Assembly: GCF_004135345.1 (NCBI RefSeq) | Contig: NZ_CP035495.1 | Coordinates: forward strand, 2,604,001 to 2,668,000 | Length of the DNA: 64,000 nucleotides | Source of the DNA: Xylanimonas allomyrinae | GTDB taxonomy: Bacteria > Actinomycetota > Actinomycetes > Actinomycetales > Cellulomonadaceae | Direction: 5' to 3' | Shown here: piece after piece, positions 37,423 to 48,327 of the stretch | Layout: every line of letters begins with the position of its first letter | How positions within the stretch are numbered: position 1 is the first letter of the stretch | The notes under the pieces: generated by a model | What the model was told of the DNA's origin: nothing | Database searches by the model: none | The model's input: only the letters and a program-made list of their open reading frames with translations | Translations under genes and position numbers: made by a program

Positions 37423-37953
37423 ATGCTCGAACCGCTCACCGTCCGCTCCCCCGTCACCGGGAACGTTGTCGACGTCGCCGACGTCCCCGACCCGGTGTTC
37501 TCCGGCGCGCTCGTCGGCTGCGGCATCGCCGTCGTGCCCGACCCCGCGACGGGCGGGCGCGTCGTCGCCCCCGTCGACGGCACCGTGGCCAAGCTGCACC
37601 CGCACGCGTTCGTCGTCACCGCGGACGACGGCCCGGCGGTACTGGTCCACCTCGGGATCGACACCGTCGAGCTGCGCGGCGTCGGGTTCGTCACACACGT
37701 CACCGAAGGCGACCACGTCACGGCCGGACAGGTCGTCACGACGTGGGACCCCGAAACCGTCCGCGGCGGCGGCCGATCACCCGTGGTGCCCGTGATCGTG
37801 CTCGGCACGGCACCCGAGGCGCTCGCGGGACTGCCCCGCGTCGGTGCGCCCGTGACGACGTCCGACGTCCTGTTCACGATCCAGGGCACCGTCGAGCGCA
37901 CCCCCGACCGCCCCCTGACCGGTTCATCGCCCGCGCCACGGCCAGCCGCGTAG
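37423..37953 (+). CDS. PTS glucose-type EIIA component (Crr-like)
   Basis: Soluble phosphocarrier of the PEP:sugar phosphotransferase system (176 residues). Seen: VRSPVTGNVVDVADVPDPVFSG at the start, GGRVVAPVDGTVAKLHPHAFVV with the first active-site His, and VLVHLGIDTVEL with the phosphorylated His, followed by VTEGDHVTAGQ. A Pro/Arg tail follows the domain. No EIIB or EIIC is fused or adjacent, so it serves another PTS or acts as a regulator. First of four closely spaced genes ending in PPDK, a PEP-forming enzyme. Confidence 0.9.
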   Translation: MLEPLTVRSPVTGNVVDVADVPDPVFSGALVGCGIAVVPDPATGGRVVAPVDGTVAKLHPHAFVVTADDGPAVLVHLGIDTVELRGVGFVTHVTEGDHVTAGQVVTTWDPETVRGGGRSPVVPVIVLGTAPEALAGLPRVGAPVTTSDVLFTIQGTVERTPDRPLTGSSPAPRPAA

Positions 37954-37963
37954 GCTGCCGCCC

Positions 37964-38704
37964 ATGGTGCGCGCGGTGGTGTTCGACGTCGGCGAGACAC
38001 TCGTCGAGGAGACGCGCATCTGGACCGGCTGGGCCCGCAGGCTCGGCGTCCCGCCGCTCACGTTCCACGGCGTGCTGGGCGGCTGCGCGGCGCTCGACCT
38101 GCCCCACAGCGCCGCGTTCGAGATCGTCCGACCGGGCTGCGACCTGGAGGCCGAGGAGGCCGCCTGGGCCGCGGAGGACCCCGACGGGCTGCGCAACGGC
38201 TTCGATGCCGACGACCTGTACCCCGACGTCGTCCCCGCCCTCACCGCGCTGCGCGACGCCGGCCTGCGGCTCGTGATCGCGGGCAACCAGCCGCCGCGCG
38301 CGCTCACCGCACTGCGCGCGATGGACCTGCCGGTCCACGAGATCCGCAACTCCGCCGAGCTGGGCGTCGAGAAGCCCGACCCGGCGTTCTTCGCCGCCGT
38401 CGCCACCCTGGCCCAGGCCCCCGCACACGAGATCGCCTACGTCGGCGACCGCCTCGACAACGACGTGCTGCCCTCCGCCGCCGCGGGCATGGTCCCGGTG
38501 CTCATCCGGCGTGGCCCCTGGGGCTACCTGCACGCCCGCAGGCCCGAGGCGGCCCGCGCCCACGTGATCGACTCGCTGCTCGACCTGCCCGGCCTCCTCG
38601 CGCCCGACGACGCTCAGAACGCGTCGGCTCAGGGCGCTCCTGAGCGACACGGGGACGAACGCACAAGGCCGCCCACAGGCACCGCCGACGCGGGCGCGGC
38701 CTAG
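37964..38704 (+). CDS. HAD family hydrolase
   Basis: 246-residue haloacid-dehalogenase-type phosphatase. Motif I reads FDVGETL, so the general acid/base Asp position is Gly, as in a known HAD subgroup. Motif II is LVIAGNQ, motif III the Lys in GVEKPDP, and motif IV VGDRLDND. A helical cap lies between motifs I and II. The final ~30 residues (ASAQGAPERHGDERTRPP) are low-complexity. Ten bases separate it from both the EIIA gene and the PPDK regulator gene, so it belongs to the same transcript. Substrate unknown. Confidence 0.85.
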   Translation: MVRAVVFDVGETLVEETRIWTGWARRLGVPPLTFHGVLGGCAALDLPHSAAFEIVRPGCDLEAEEAAWAAEDPDGLRNGFDADDLYPDVVPALTALRDAGLRLVIAGNQPPRALTALRAMDLPVHEIRNSAELGVEKPDPAFFAAVATLAQAPAHEIAYVGDRLDNDVLPSAAAGMVPVLIRRGPWGYLHARRPEAARAHVIDSLLDLPGLLAPDDAQNASAQGAPERHGDERTRPPTGTADAGAA

Positions 38705-38714
38705 TCTGAGTGGC

Positions 38715-39622
38715 ATGGCCGCACCGGTGCGCGTAGTCGACATCCACGTGGTCGCCGACTCGACCGGCGACACCGGGGCCCGTGTCGCCCGCGCGGTGCA
38801 GGCCCAGTACCCCACCCTCGAGGTCGTCGTCGTGCGCCACCCGCGCATCCACGACACCTCGGGGGTCGACGACGCGATCGCGCTGCTGCGTGAGTCGCCG
38901 GGCAACGCCGTCGTCTTCTGCACCATCGTCGACCTCGGCCTGCACGAGCGCATCGAGGCCGCGTGCCGCGAGCTGGGCGTCCCGTTCGCCGACCTCATGG
39001 CACCCGCGCTCGACGCCGTGTTCACCCGTGTCGGGCAGCACCCCTCACGCATCGTGCAACCCGTCGGGCTCGCGGCCGACTACTTCGAACGCATCCACGC
39101 CATGGAGTTCGCCGTCGCCAACGACGACGGCAACCTGTCCGACAGCCTCACCGAGGCCGAGATCGTCCTGGTGGGCGCCTCGCGCACCGGCAAGACGCCG
39201 TTGTCGATGTACCTCGGCTACCTCGGGTACCGGACGGCCAACGTGCCGCTCGTGACGGGCGTCGCCCCGCCGCCCGCGCTCTTCGAGGCCGCACCGTGGA
39301 AGGTCGTGGGGCTCACCATCGACCCCGAACGCCTGCTCGCGATCCGGCGCCGCCGCGTCGACCTCATGGGCGCGGGCGGCCTCCACGTGGCAGGGTCGGA
39401 CGGCGGGCACCTCGGAGGCTACGCGGACCTCGGCCGCATCTACGACGAGCTCGACGAGGTCGCCCGCATCCAGCGGCGCCTCGGCTGCCCCGTGCTGGAC
39501 ACCACCTCCCTCGCACTGGAGGAGGCCGCCGGCCGGGTCATCGAGCTCGTCACCGCACGTCGTCGGGCGCACACCGCGTCCGTCGCCCCGTTCCCCAGCC
39601 AGCTCTCGGAAGGACCGGATCG

Positions 39623-39626
<4 letters not shown>
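38715..39626 (+). CDS. ppsR: Pyruvate, phosphate dikinase regulatory protein (bifunctional kinase/phosphorylase)
   Basis: 303 residues of the DUF299/PPSR family, which inactivates PPDK by ADP-dependent phosphorylation of an active-site Thr and reactivates it by Pi-dependent removal. Seen: VDIHVVADSTGDTG at the N-terminus, P-loop VGASRTGKTPLSMYLGY, YRTANVPLV, and a VVGLTIDPERLLAIRR segment followed by YADLGRIYDELDEV. The stop overlaps the ppdK start (ATGA), and its predicted target is encoded immediately downstream. Confidence 0.93.
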
Positions 39627-42313
<2,687 letters not shown>

Positions 42314-42556
42314 CCCCGGGCTCGCTCGGCCGGGCGACCCCGCTCGGCTGGGCGACCCCCGTCCGGCTGGGCGACCGGCCCCTGCCCGTCCGGCAGGGCG
42401 ACCGACCCGACCCCGTTCGGCCGAGCGACCGATCCCGGCCCGCTGGGCTGCCCACCACAGGCGCGTCCAGCCGGACGGACGCCAGCCCGCCGACCCCGAC
42501 CCACCCGTACCCTCACCGACCACCACGAACCGCCCGAGCGAGACGGCACCCACCGC

Positions 42557-42628
42557 CGGTCTGGTCGTCGGTTTGGGGTCTGGTCGTCGGTCCGATCTGA
42601 CGACCAGACCCCAAACCGACGACCAGAC
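42557..42628. repeat. Hairpin cassette, copy 1 (31-bp perfect arms)
   Basis: Arms 42557-42587 and 42598-42628 (starting GGTCTGGTCGTCGGTTTGG) are exact reverse complements, loop GGTCCGATCT. The left arm is one 19-bp unit TCTGGTCGTCGGTTTGGGG plus a partial unit. No U-tract; arms are lower in GC than the surroundings. Confidence 0.9.
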
Positions 42629-42987
42629 CGCTGGCCCCGCTGGCCCCGCTGGCCAACCGGTCAGCGGGCCCGCCGGTGCCGAGCGGGCGGCCAGGCGGCC
42701 GCCGGGCCGGGGTCGCCCGGCAGGGCGACCCGGCCCGGCAGGGCGACCCGGCCCGGCGGAGCGACCCCGGCCCGGCGGAGCGACCCCGGCCCGGCAGGGC
42801 GACCGACCGCACCCCGCCCGACCGGGCGACCGATCCGACCCCGTCCGGCCGAGCGACCGATCCCGGCCCGCTGGGCTGCCCCGCCACAGGCGCGTCCAGC
42901 CGGACGGACGCCAGCCCGCCGACCCCGACCCACCCGTACCCTCACCGACCACCACGAACCGCCCGAGCGAGACGGCACCCACCGCCG

Positions 42988-43092
42988 GTCTGGTCGTCGG
43001 TTTGGGGTCTGGTCGTCGGTTTGGGGTCTGGTCGTCGGTTTGGGGTCTGGTCGTCGGTTTGGGGTCTGGTCGTCGGTTTGGGGTCTGGTCGT
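42988..43092. repeat. 19-bp tandem array (five full units plus partial)
   Basis: TCTGGTCGTCGGTTTGGGG is repeated five times without variation, then 10 bases of a sixth. In copy 1 the same place has a single full unit, so the array differs by exactly four units. Confidence 0.93.
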
Positions 43093-43133
43093 CGGTCCGA
43101 TCTGACGACCAGACCCCAAACCGACGACCAGAC
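43062..43133. repeat. Hairpin cassette, copy 2 (31-bp perfect arms)
   Basis: Arms 43062-43092 and 43103-43133 pair perfectly around the same loop GGTCCGATCT. Because the left side is a multi-unit array, the right arm can pair with alternative registers. The third block copy lacks the cassette. Confidence 0.9.
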
Positions 43134-43531
43134 CGCTGGCCCCGCTGGCCCCGCTGGCCAACCGGTCAGCGGGCCCGCCGGTGCCGAGCGGGCGGCCAGG
43201 CGGCCGCCGGGCCGGGGTCGCCCGGCAGGGCGACCCGGCCCGGCAGGGCGACCCGGCCCGGCGGAGCGACCCCGGCCCGGCAGGGCGGCCGACCGCACCC
43301 CGCCCGACCGGGCGACCGATCCGACCCCGTTCGGCCGAGCGACCGATCCCGGCCCGCTGGGCTGCCCCGCCACGGGCGCGTCCAGCCGGGCGAACGCCAG
43401 CCCGCCGACCCCGACCCACCCGTACCCTCGCCCGCCACCACCAACCGCCCGAGCGAGACGGCGCCCACCGCCGGCCCCGCTGGCCAACCGGTCCGTGGGC
43501 CCGCCGGTGCCGGGCGGCAGGCGGTCGGGCG

Positions 43532-45534
43532 TCAGGGCGGCCGGGGCGGCCGGGGCGGCGGGTGGGTTCGGGTGTTAGCCGCGGAGGGGAGGGTGAGGGT
43601 GGTGGCGCCCTCGGGGGTGACGACGACGGGGACGCCCCAGTCCTGCTGGGCCAGGTGGCAGGCCGGGAACTCGCCCTCCGCGTCGCAGCTCGCCGCCTTG
43701 GCGGTGACGTGGAGAACGCCCTCCGGGATCGCCGGGTTGATCCGCAGGTCACGGACCAGGTCCGTCGCGTCGCCGGCCCCCGCCAGCAGCAGCTCCGGGG
43801 GTGTCGCGCTGACGTGCAGCGACGTCGACGGACCCCAGCGGTCGTCGAGCTTCTGGCCCGGTGCGGGCGTGAACGGGACGTCCAGGCGCAGCGACCCCGG
43901 CCCGACGGCGGTGGCCGGGCGCTGCGTGCGGCGCGCCCCGCCGTCGAGCACCTCGCCCGCGAGCGACGCCGGCAGGGCCACACGCGTCAGCCGGTGCGCA
44001 GCCGACTCGACCACCAGCAGCCGCACCGCGTCGCCGTCGACCTCGACGACGACGCCCGACGGTTCGGCAAGGCCCGTGGCGAGCGTGGTGACCTCGTCGG
44101 TGGCCGGGTCGACGCGGCGCAGCGCGCCGTTGTAGGTGTCGGCGACGACGACGGAACCGTCGGGCAGCACGGCCACGCCCAGCGGATGCTGGAGGAGCGC
44201 CTGCGCGGCGGCTCCGTCACGGTGCCCGAAGTCGAACAGCCCCTGGCCGACGGCGGTGGCGACCTCGACGTCACCCGGCGCGGCGTCCGGCCGCACCGTG
44301 ACACGGCGCAGCGCCGACGTCTCGGAGTCGGCGACCCACAGCACGTCCGTCGTCGCGCCCGTGGCCGGGTCGGTCTCGCGGCGCACCGCCAGGCCGGAGG
44401 GCTGCGCGAACCACGACGCGAGCCCGGCGCCGTCCTCCAGGCCCTCGTTCATCGACCCCGCGATCTGCACGAGCGAGCCCTGTTCGCCGTCGAACGCCCA
44501 CAGCGTGTGGTTGCCGGCCATGGCGACGACGAACGCGCCGAGATCCTGCACCCACGCGACGTCCCACGGGGACGAGAGCCGGACGTGCGTCGGCGCGTAC
44601 GACGCTCCGGGCTCGTAGACTCCGGCGCCCCCGCCCGGCCCTCGTCGACGTTCTCCCGGCCCCCGACCATGAACTGCCGGCCCGTCCCGGCGACCGTGGT
44701 GACCGCGCCGTCGTCGAGCCGCACTCCGCGCAGCACGTGGTTCACGGTGTCGGCGACGAGCACGTCGTACCCGAGCGAGGGCCGCAGCTCCACGGGCACG
44801 AGGCACAGCCCGTTGGGCTCGGAGAACCGGGCGACCCCCGCAGGACCGTCGACCAGTCCGCGCTCGCCCGAGCCGATGCGCCGCACGAGCGTCTCGCCGT
44901 CGGGAGCCAGCTCGGCCAGCGAGTGGTGCCCGGCGTCGGCCACGAGCAGCGTCCCGCCTGGCAGGGTGATCGCCTTGGCCGGGAAGCGCAGCGTGCCCTC
45001 GCGCGGGGCGGGCGCGACGTACGGGCCCTCGCCGCGGCGCAGCGTGCCCTTCGCCTCGTGCTCCACCACGAGCTCGCGCACGAGGGCGGCCAGCGCCGAC
45101 GCGTGCCCCTCGCCGGCCATCTGCGCGACGACGTACCCCTCGGGGTCGATGACGACGAGCGTCGGCCACGCCCGCGCCGTGTACGCACCCCAGGTGACCA
45201 GGTCGGGATCGTCGAGCACCGGGTGGGCGACCGCGTACCGCTCGACGGCGGCCGCGAGCGCCACCGGGTCGGCCTCGTGCTCGAACTTGGGCGAGTGCAC
45301 GCCGACGATGACCAGGACGTCGCGGTGCTGCTCCTCGAGCTCGCGCAGCTCGTCGAGCACGTGCAGGCAGTTGATGCAGCAGAACGTCCAGAAGTCGAGG
45401 ATCGTGATGCGGCCGCGCAGGTCGGCCAGAGTCAGGGTCTTGCCGCCGGTGTTGAGCCAGCCTCGGCCGATCAGCTCGGAGGCGCGGACACGCGGGGTAC
45501 GGATGGCTGTCACACGCCCATTCTGGTGCGTCAC
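43532..45534 (-). CDS. NHL repeat-containing thioredoxin-like protein (one apparent frameshift)
   Basis: NHLRC2-like protein with an N-terminal thioredoxin/AhpC-type domain (LDFWTFCCINCLHVLDEL, a CxxC redox centre; then WPTLVVIDPEGYVV) followed by a six-bladed NHL beta-propeller (repeats such as ITLPGGTLLVADAGHHSLAE, PSLGYDVLVADTVNHVLRGV, GVAVLPDGSVVVADTYNGAL). A C-terminal beta domain follows. The frame breaks inside the propeller at the C5 run 44628-44632; one added base joins DEGRAG to GAGVYEPGAS and gives 667 residues. A start at 45513 (GTG) is an alternative. No signal peptide, so cytoplasmic. Partner unknown. Confidence 0.83.
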
Positions 45535-45584
45535 GGCCTTCGTGGTACACGCCGTCTCGGCTCCGGGCTGGGGCGGGCTGCACC

Positions 45585-45642
45585 CGGCTCGCGGGGCCCG
45601 GCTCGCGGGGCCCGGCTCGCGGGGCCCGGCTCGAGGGGCGCC
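45585..45642. repeat. 14-bp tandem repeat (CGGCTCGCGGGGCC)
   Basis: Three exact units plus a fourth with GAGGGG lie between the NHL-thioredoxin start and the 73-residue protein gene. A GC-rich minisatellite without coding role. Confidence 0.8.
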
Positions 45643-45703
45643 GTCGAGCGACCAGCGGGGCGGGGCCCCGCCTCAGCATCGGCTCGACGGGCCGGGCGCG
45701 TCG

Positions 45704-45925
45704 CTAGAGCGCCCGCACCGCCCCCACCACCCGCACCACCACGGGCACGCCCTCCATCGCGGGCGGCACGTCCTTGCGGGCGCGGATCGTCGCGACGTTG
45801 ACCTGAAGCACCCAGTCCTCCGGCCCGCCGCGCTGCGCGATCCCGACTCCGGCGATGCCCTCGACGGCCGCCAGGGCGTCCCGCAGCGGTTGCTTCGCGG
45901 CGCGAGCCGCGTCGATCGTCGCCAT
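45704..45925 (-). CDS. Small hypothetical protein (73 residues) resembling a serine-protease-associated N-terminal module
   Basis: Starts at ATG 45925 after AGGAGGTGACG, an excellent SD. The sequence runs LRDALAAVEGIAGVGIAQRGG, WVLQVNVATIRA and ends GVPVVVRVVGAVRAL. This pattern (small helix, VGVGI strand, a valine-rich strand, a GVPV..V..IRAL ending) resembles the N-terminal domain of bacterial trypsin-like proteins. The S1-type gene at 46844 also has RYRLGVPAARAVV and GRIRAL at the end of its N-terminal domain. No catalytic residues. May be a freestanding partner domain. Confidence 0.72.
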   Translation of the reverse strand: MATIDAARAAKQPLRDALAAVEGIAGVGIAQRGGPEDWVLQVNVATIRARKDVPPAMEGVPVVVRVVGAVRAL

Positions 45926-45977
45926 CGTCACCTCCTGGGGAGTGCCCTCCCATTCTCCCCCACGACGGCGTGCCGCG

Positions 45978-46820
45978 TCAGCGATCCGTCCGGTTCTCGG
46001 TGTCCGGGTGGGATCCCGTGCGCCCGTCGCGGTCGAGGGCGTCGATCGCGGCCACGTCGGCGTCGTCGAGCGTGAACCCGAAGATGTCGGCGTTCTCGAC
46101 GATCCGCTCGGGGGTCGCCGACTTGGGGAAGACGACGTCGCCGCGCTGCACGTGCCAGCGCAGCACCGCCTGGGCCGGGGTGACGCCGTGCCGGGCGGCG
46201 ACGCCCGCGATGACGGGGTCGCCGAGCACCGTCCCTCGGCCGAGCGGCGACCACGCCTCGGTGACGATGCCGTGCGCGGCGCCGTAGGCCCGGACCTCGT
46301 CCTGCCGCAGGTAGGGGTGGACCTCCACCTGGTTGACGGCGGGCACCACCGTGCCGGTCTTCAGGATGCGGTCCAGGTGGGCGGGCTGGAAGTTGGAGAC
46401 GCCGATGGCGCGCGCCCGCCCGGACGCGAGGATCTCCTCGAGCGCGGCCCACGCCTGCGGGTACAGCCCGAGGGCGGGCACGGGCCAGTGGATGAGGAAC
46501 AGGTCGACGTAGTCGGTGCCGAGCGCGTCGAGCGAGCGGTCGAAGGCGGCGAGCGCGTCGTCGTGCGCGTGGAACGCGTTGTTGAGCTTGGTGGTGACGA
46601 ACACCTCCGACCGGGGCAGGCCGCCGGCGCTGACGGCCTGGCCGACCTCGCGTTCGTTGCGGTACATCTGCGCGGTGTCGACGTGCCGGTACCCGGCGTC
46701 GAAGGCACGCAGCACGAGGTCGCGGGTCTGCGCGGGCGGCAGCTTGTAGGTGCCGAAGCCGAGCTGCGGGATCTCGACGCCGTTGTTCAGCCGGAGGGTG
46801 GGGATGGTCACGGGCACCAT
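45978..46820 (-). CDS. Aldo/keto reductase
   Basis: NADPH-dependent oxidoreductase (280 residues) of the AKR5-type group, reducing aldehydes or ketones such as 2,5-diketo-gluconate or methylglyoxal. Catalytic tetrad visible: Asp and Tyr in FDAGYRHVDTAQMYRNE, Lys in VFVTTKL, His in LFLIHWPVP. Cofactor-site pieces are GVSNFQP, NQVEVHPYL and FPKSATPERIVEN. SD AGGGGTGACG precedes the ATG at 46820. Lies 23 nt downstream of the protease gene on the same strand. Physiological substrate unknown. Confidence 0.92.
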   Translation of the reverse strand: MVPVTIPTLRLNNGVEIPQLGFGTYKLPPAQTRDLVLRAFDAGYRHVDTAQMYRNEREVGQAVSAGGLPRSEVFVTTKLNNAFHAHDDALAAFDRSLDALGTDYVDLFLIHWPVPALGLYPQAWAALEEILASGRARAIGVSNFQPAHLDRILKTGTVVPAVNQVEVHPYLRQDEVRAYGAAHGIVTEAWSPLGRGTVLGDPVIAGVAARHGVTPAQAVLRWHVQRGDVVFPKSATPERIVENADIFGFTLDDADVAAIDALDRDGRTGSHPDTENRTDR

Positions 46821-46843
46821 CGTCACCCCTCGTGGGGCGTGGG

Positions 46844-47886
46844 TCATCCGAGCGTGACGCCCAGCGCCTCCAGCACCGCGTCGATCGGGTTGACGTACGT
46901 CAGCCCAGAGCCGTCGGACCCGCCCGTCTCGGACCCGGCGAACAGCAGCCCGAGCGCGACGCCGTCCTCCCGGTAGACGAGCGACCCCGAGTCGCCGCCG
47001 CGCGAGAAGGGCCCCCGGCGTCCCCCTCGACCTCGATCTGCCCGTCGAAGCCGAGCACGCCGAGGTCGTCGCCGTACCCGACCAGGACGTCGTCGAGCTC
47101 GATGGCGCTGACCCGCCCGCGGGTGTGCGACGTCGTGCGGCCCACCTTGGCGACGCGCTCGCCGCCCACGGCGAGCGCCGTCGTCGTGACCGGCCCGACC
47201 GGGTAGGTCGCGTCGACGGGCACGTCGTCGTCGAGGCGGGCGAGCGCCGCGTCGACCTGGTGGTGCTCGCCGGGGGCGAGCGGTGACCAGCGGGCGAGCA
47301 CCCCGATCCGGTCCCGCGGCGCGGCGCCGCCGTCCGCGGGTCCCGGCTGGACGACGACGTCGCCCGCCCCGGCCTGCGCGGACCCCGCGAGCACGTGCCA
47401 GTTCGACAGCACGTACCGCGCGTCCGGGGACGCGTCGGGAGCGTCGGCGACGAACGCGCCCACCGTGCCCGCCGTGACTGCGACGTGCCCCACGGAGACG
47501 CCTGGGCGCAGCGGCCGCACGCGCCCCGTCTCCCCCAGCGCGCGCGCCGTGGCCACGGGAGGGTTGATGGCCGCCAGGGCCCGGATGCGGCCCGTGCGCC
47601 GGACGTCGGCCTGGGCGCCGGCCTCGGCTGCGACCTTGCGGACGACGGCGCGTGCGGCCGGGACGCCGAGCCGGTAGCGGACCGCGACGGCGTACCCGCC
47701 GTCCTCCGGCCCGCCGCCGGGTGCGAGCCCGAGCGCGAGCGTCGGGGCGCGTACCGCGTCGGACGACGACGCACCACCCTCGACGGCGGAGACCGTCACC
47801 GCGCCGAACCTCTCCGCGAGCTCGAGCGCGAAACCGTGCAGCTGATCCTTGAGGCGGCGCGCCTCCGCCAGGTCCATCCACGTCAT
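46844..47886 (-). CDS. Trypsin-like (S1-family) serine peptidase without signal peptide (one apparent frameshift)
   Basis: Chymotrypsin-fold domain with the complete triad: His in YVLSNWHVLAG, Asp in HQVDAALARLDDD and Ser in RGGDSGSLVY. An N-terminal domain of ~110 residues (GGYAVAVRYRLGVPAARAVV ... GRIRAL) precedes it. No signal peptide or membrane helix, so it appears cytoplasmic or exported by another route. The frame breaks just before the active-site serine, at 47009-47016 (GGGGGCCC on the coding strand); one added base gives GGPFSRGGDSG and 347 residues. As written the protein would lose its nucleophile. Upstream of the aldo/keto reductase gene. Confidence 0.82.
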
Positions 47887-48038
47887 GCGCCGAGTGTGAG
47901 CCGCACCACCGACACCCTGGGGCGGGCGCGCCGTGACACCCCTCACGACACCGGCTTTCGCCGCGCCGCGCGCGCCCTTGTACCCTGCCCGCAAGCCGAC
48001 GGGGCCGCAGGGGGCGCGCGGGCGAAGCAAGGGGAACC

Positions 48039-48251
48039 ATGTCACGACCACCACACGGGACGGCGCCGTTGGCCGACCCGACGCCCGAGGAGCTCCAGGC
48101 GGCCCGCGTCTGGGCGCTCGAGCACGACCACGAGGCACTGCTCGCGCATCGCGTCGCACTGCTGACGCAGGCGTCGTGGGAGGTGCAGTCGGACGCGGAA
48201 CGGCACCTGGTCGCACGGCACCGGGAGCACGCCCGGACACTCGTCCACTGA
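48039..48251 (+). CDS. Small hypothetical protein (70 residues)
   Basis: ATG at 48039 follows AAGGGGAACC. The sequence is mostly helical and rich in His/Ala/Glu: PEELQAARVWALEHDHEALL, then RVALLTQASWEVQSDAERHL. No membrane segment and no recognised family. Composition and the good SD support expression. Divergent from the protease gene; downstream is a 15-bp GGGCCCGTCCAGC repeat (48258-48295). Confidence 0.65.
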   Translation: MSRPPHGTAPLADPTPEELQAARVWALEHDHEALLAHRVALLTQASWEVQSDAERHLVARHREHARTLVH

Positions 48252-48327
48252 GCCTGTCCACGGGCCCGTCCAGCGGGCCCGTCCAGCGGGCCCGCTAGCG
48301 GGGCGCACCGGGTGCGCCCCGCGCTGC

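Larger units (their letters stand above)
42314..43531. repeat. 1.2 kb minisatellite locus with large tandem blocks and hairpin cassettes
   Basis: No recognisable gene. After a lead-in of imperfect CGGCTGGGCGACC units (42314-42407) come three diverged copies of a block beginning GACCCCGTTCGGCCGAGCG: about 42408-42835, 42836-43321 and a shortened 43322-43531. Each contains TGGGCTGCC, CACCCGTACCCTC and GAGCGAGACGG in the same order. The first two also contain a GTCTGGTCGTCGG hairpin cassette and 18-bp CGGCAGGGCGACCCGGCC units. The region lies between the convergent ends of ppdK and the NHL-thioredoxin gene. Open frames through it encode only Pro/Arg/Gly/Ala repeats and are unlikely to be proteins. 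Confidence 0.85.

Noticed and set aside
42988-43133. CRISPR-like array
   Set aside because: The 19-bp units abut with no spacers, and no cas gene is in the window.
42314-43531. Pro/Arg-rich repeat protein encoded by the minisatellite locus
   Set aside because: Several frames are open on both strands owing to GC bias; no SD, no domain, and repeat differences do not favour synonymous changes.
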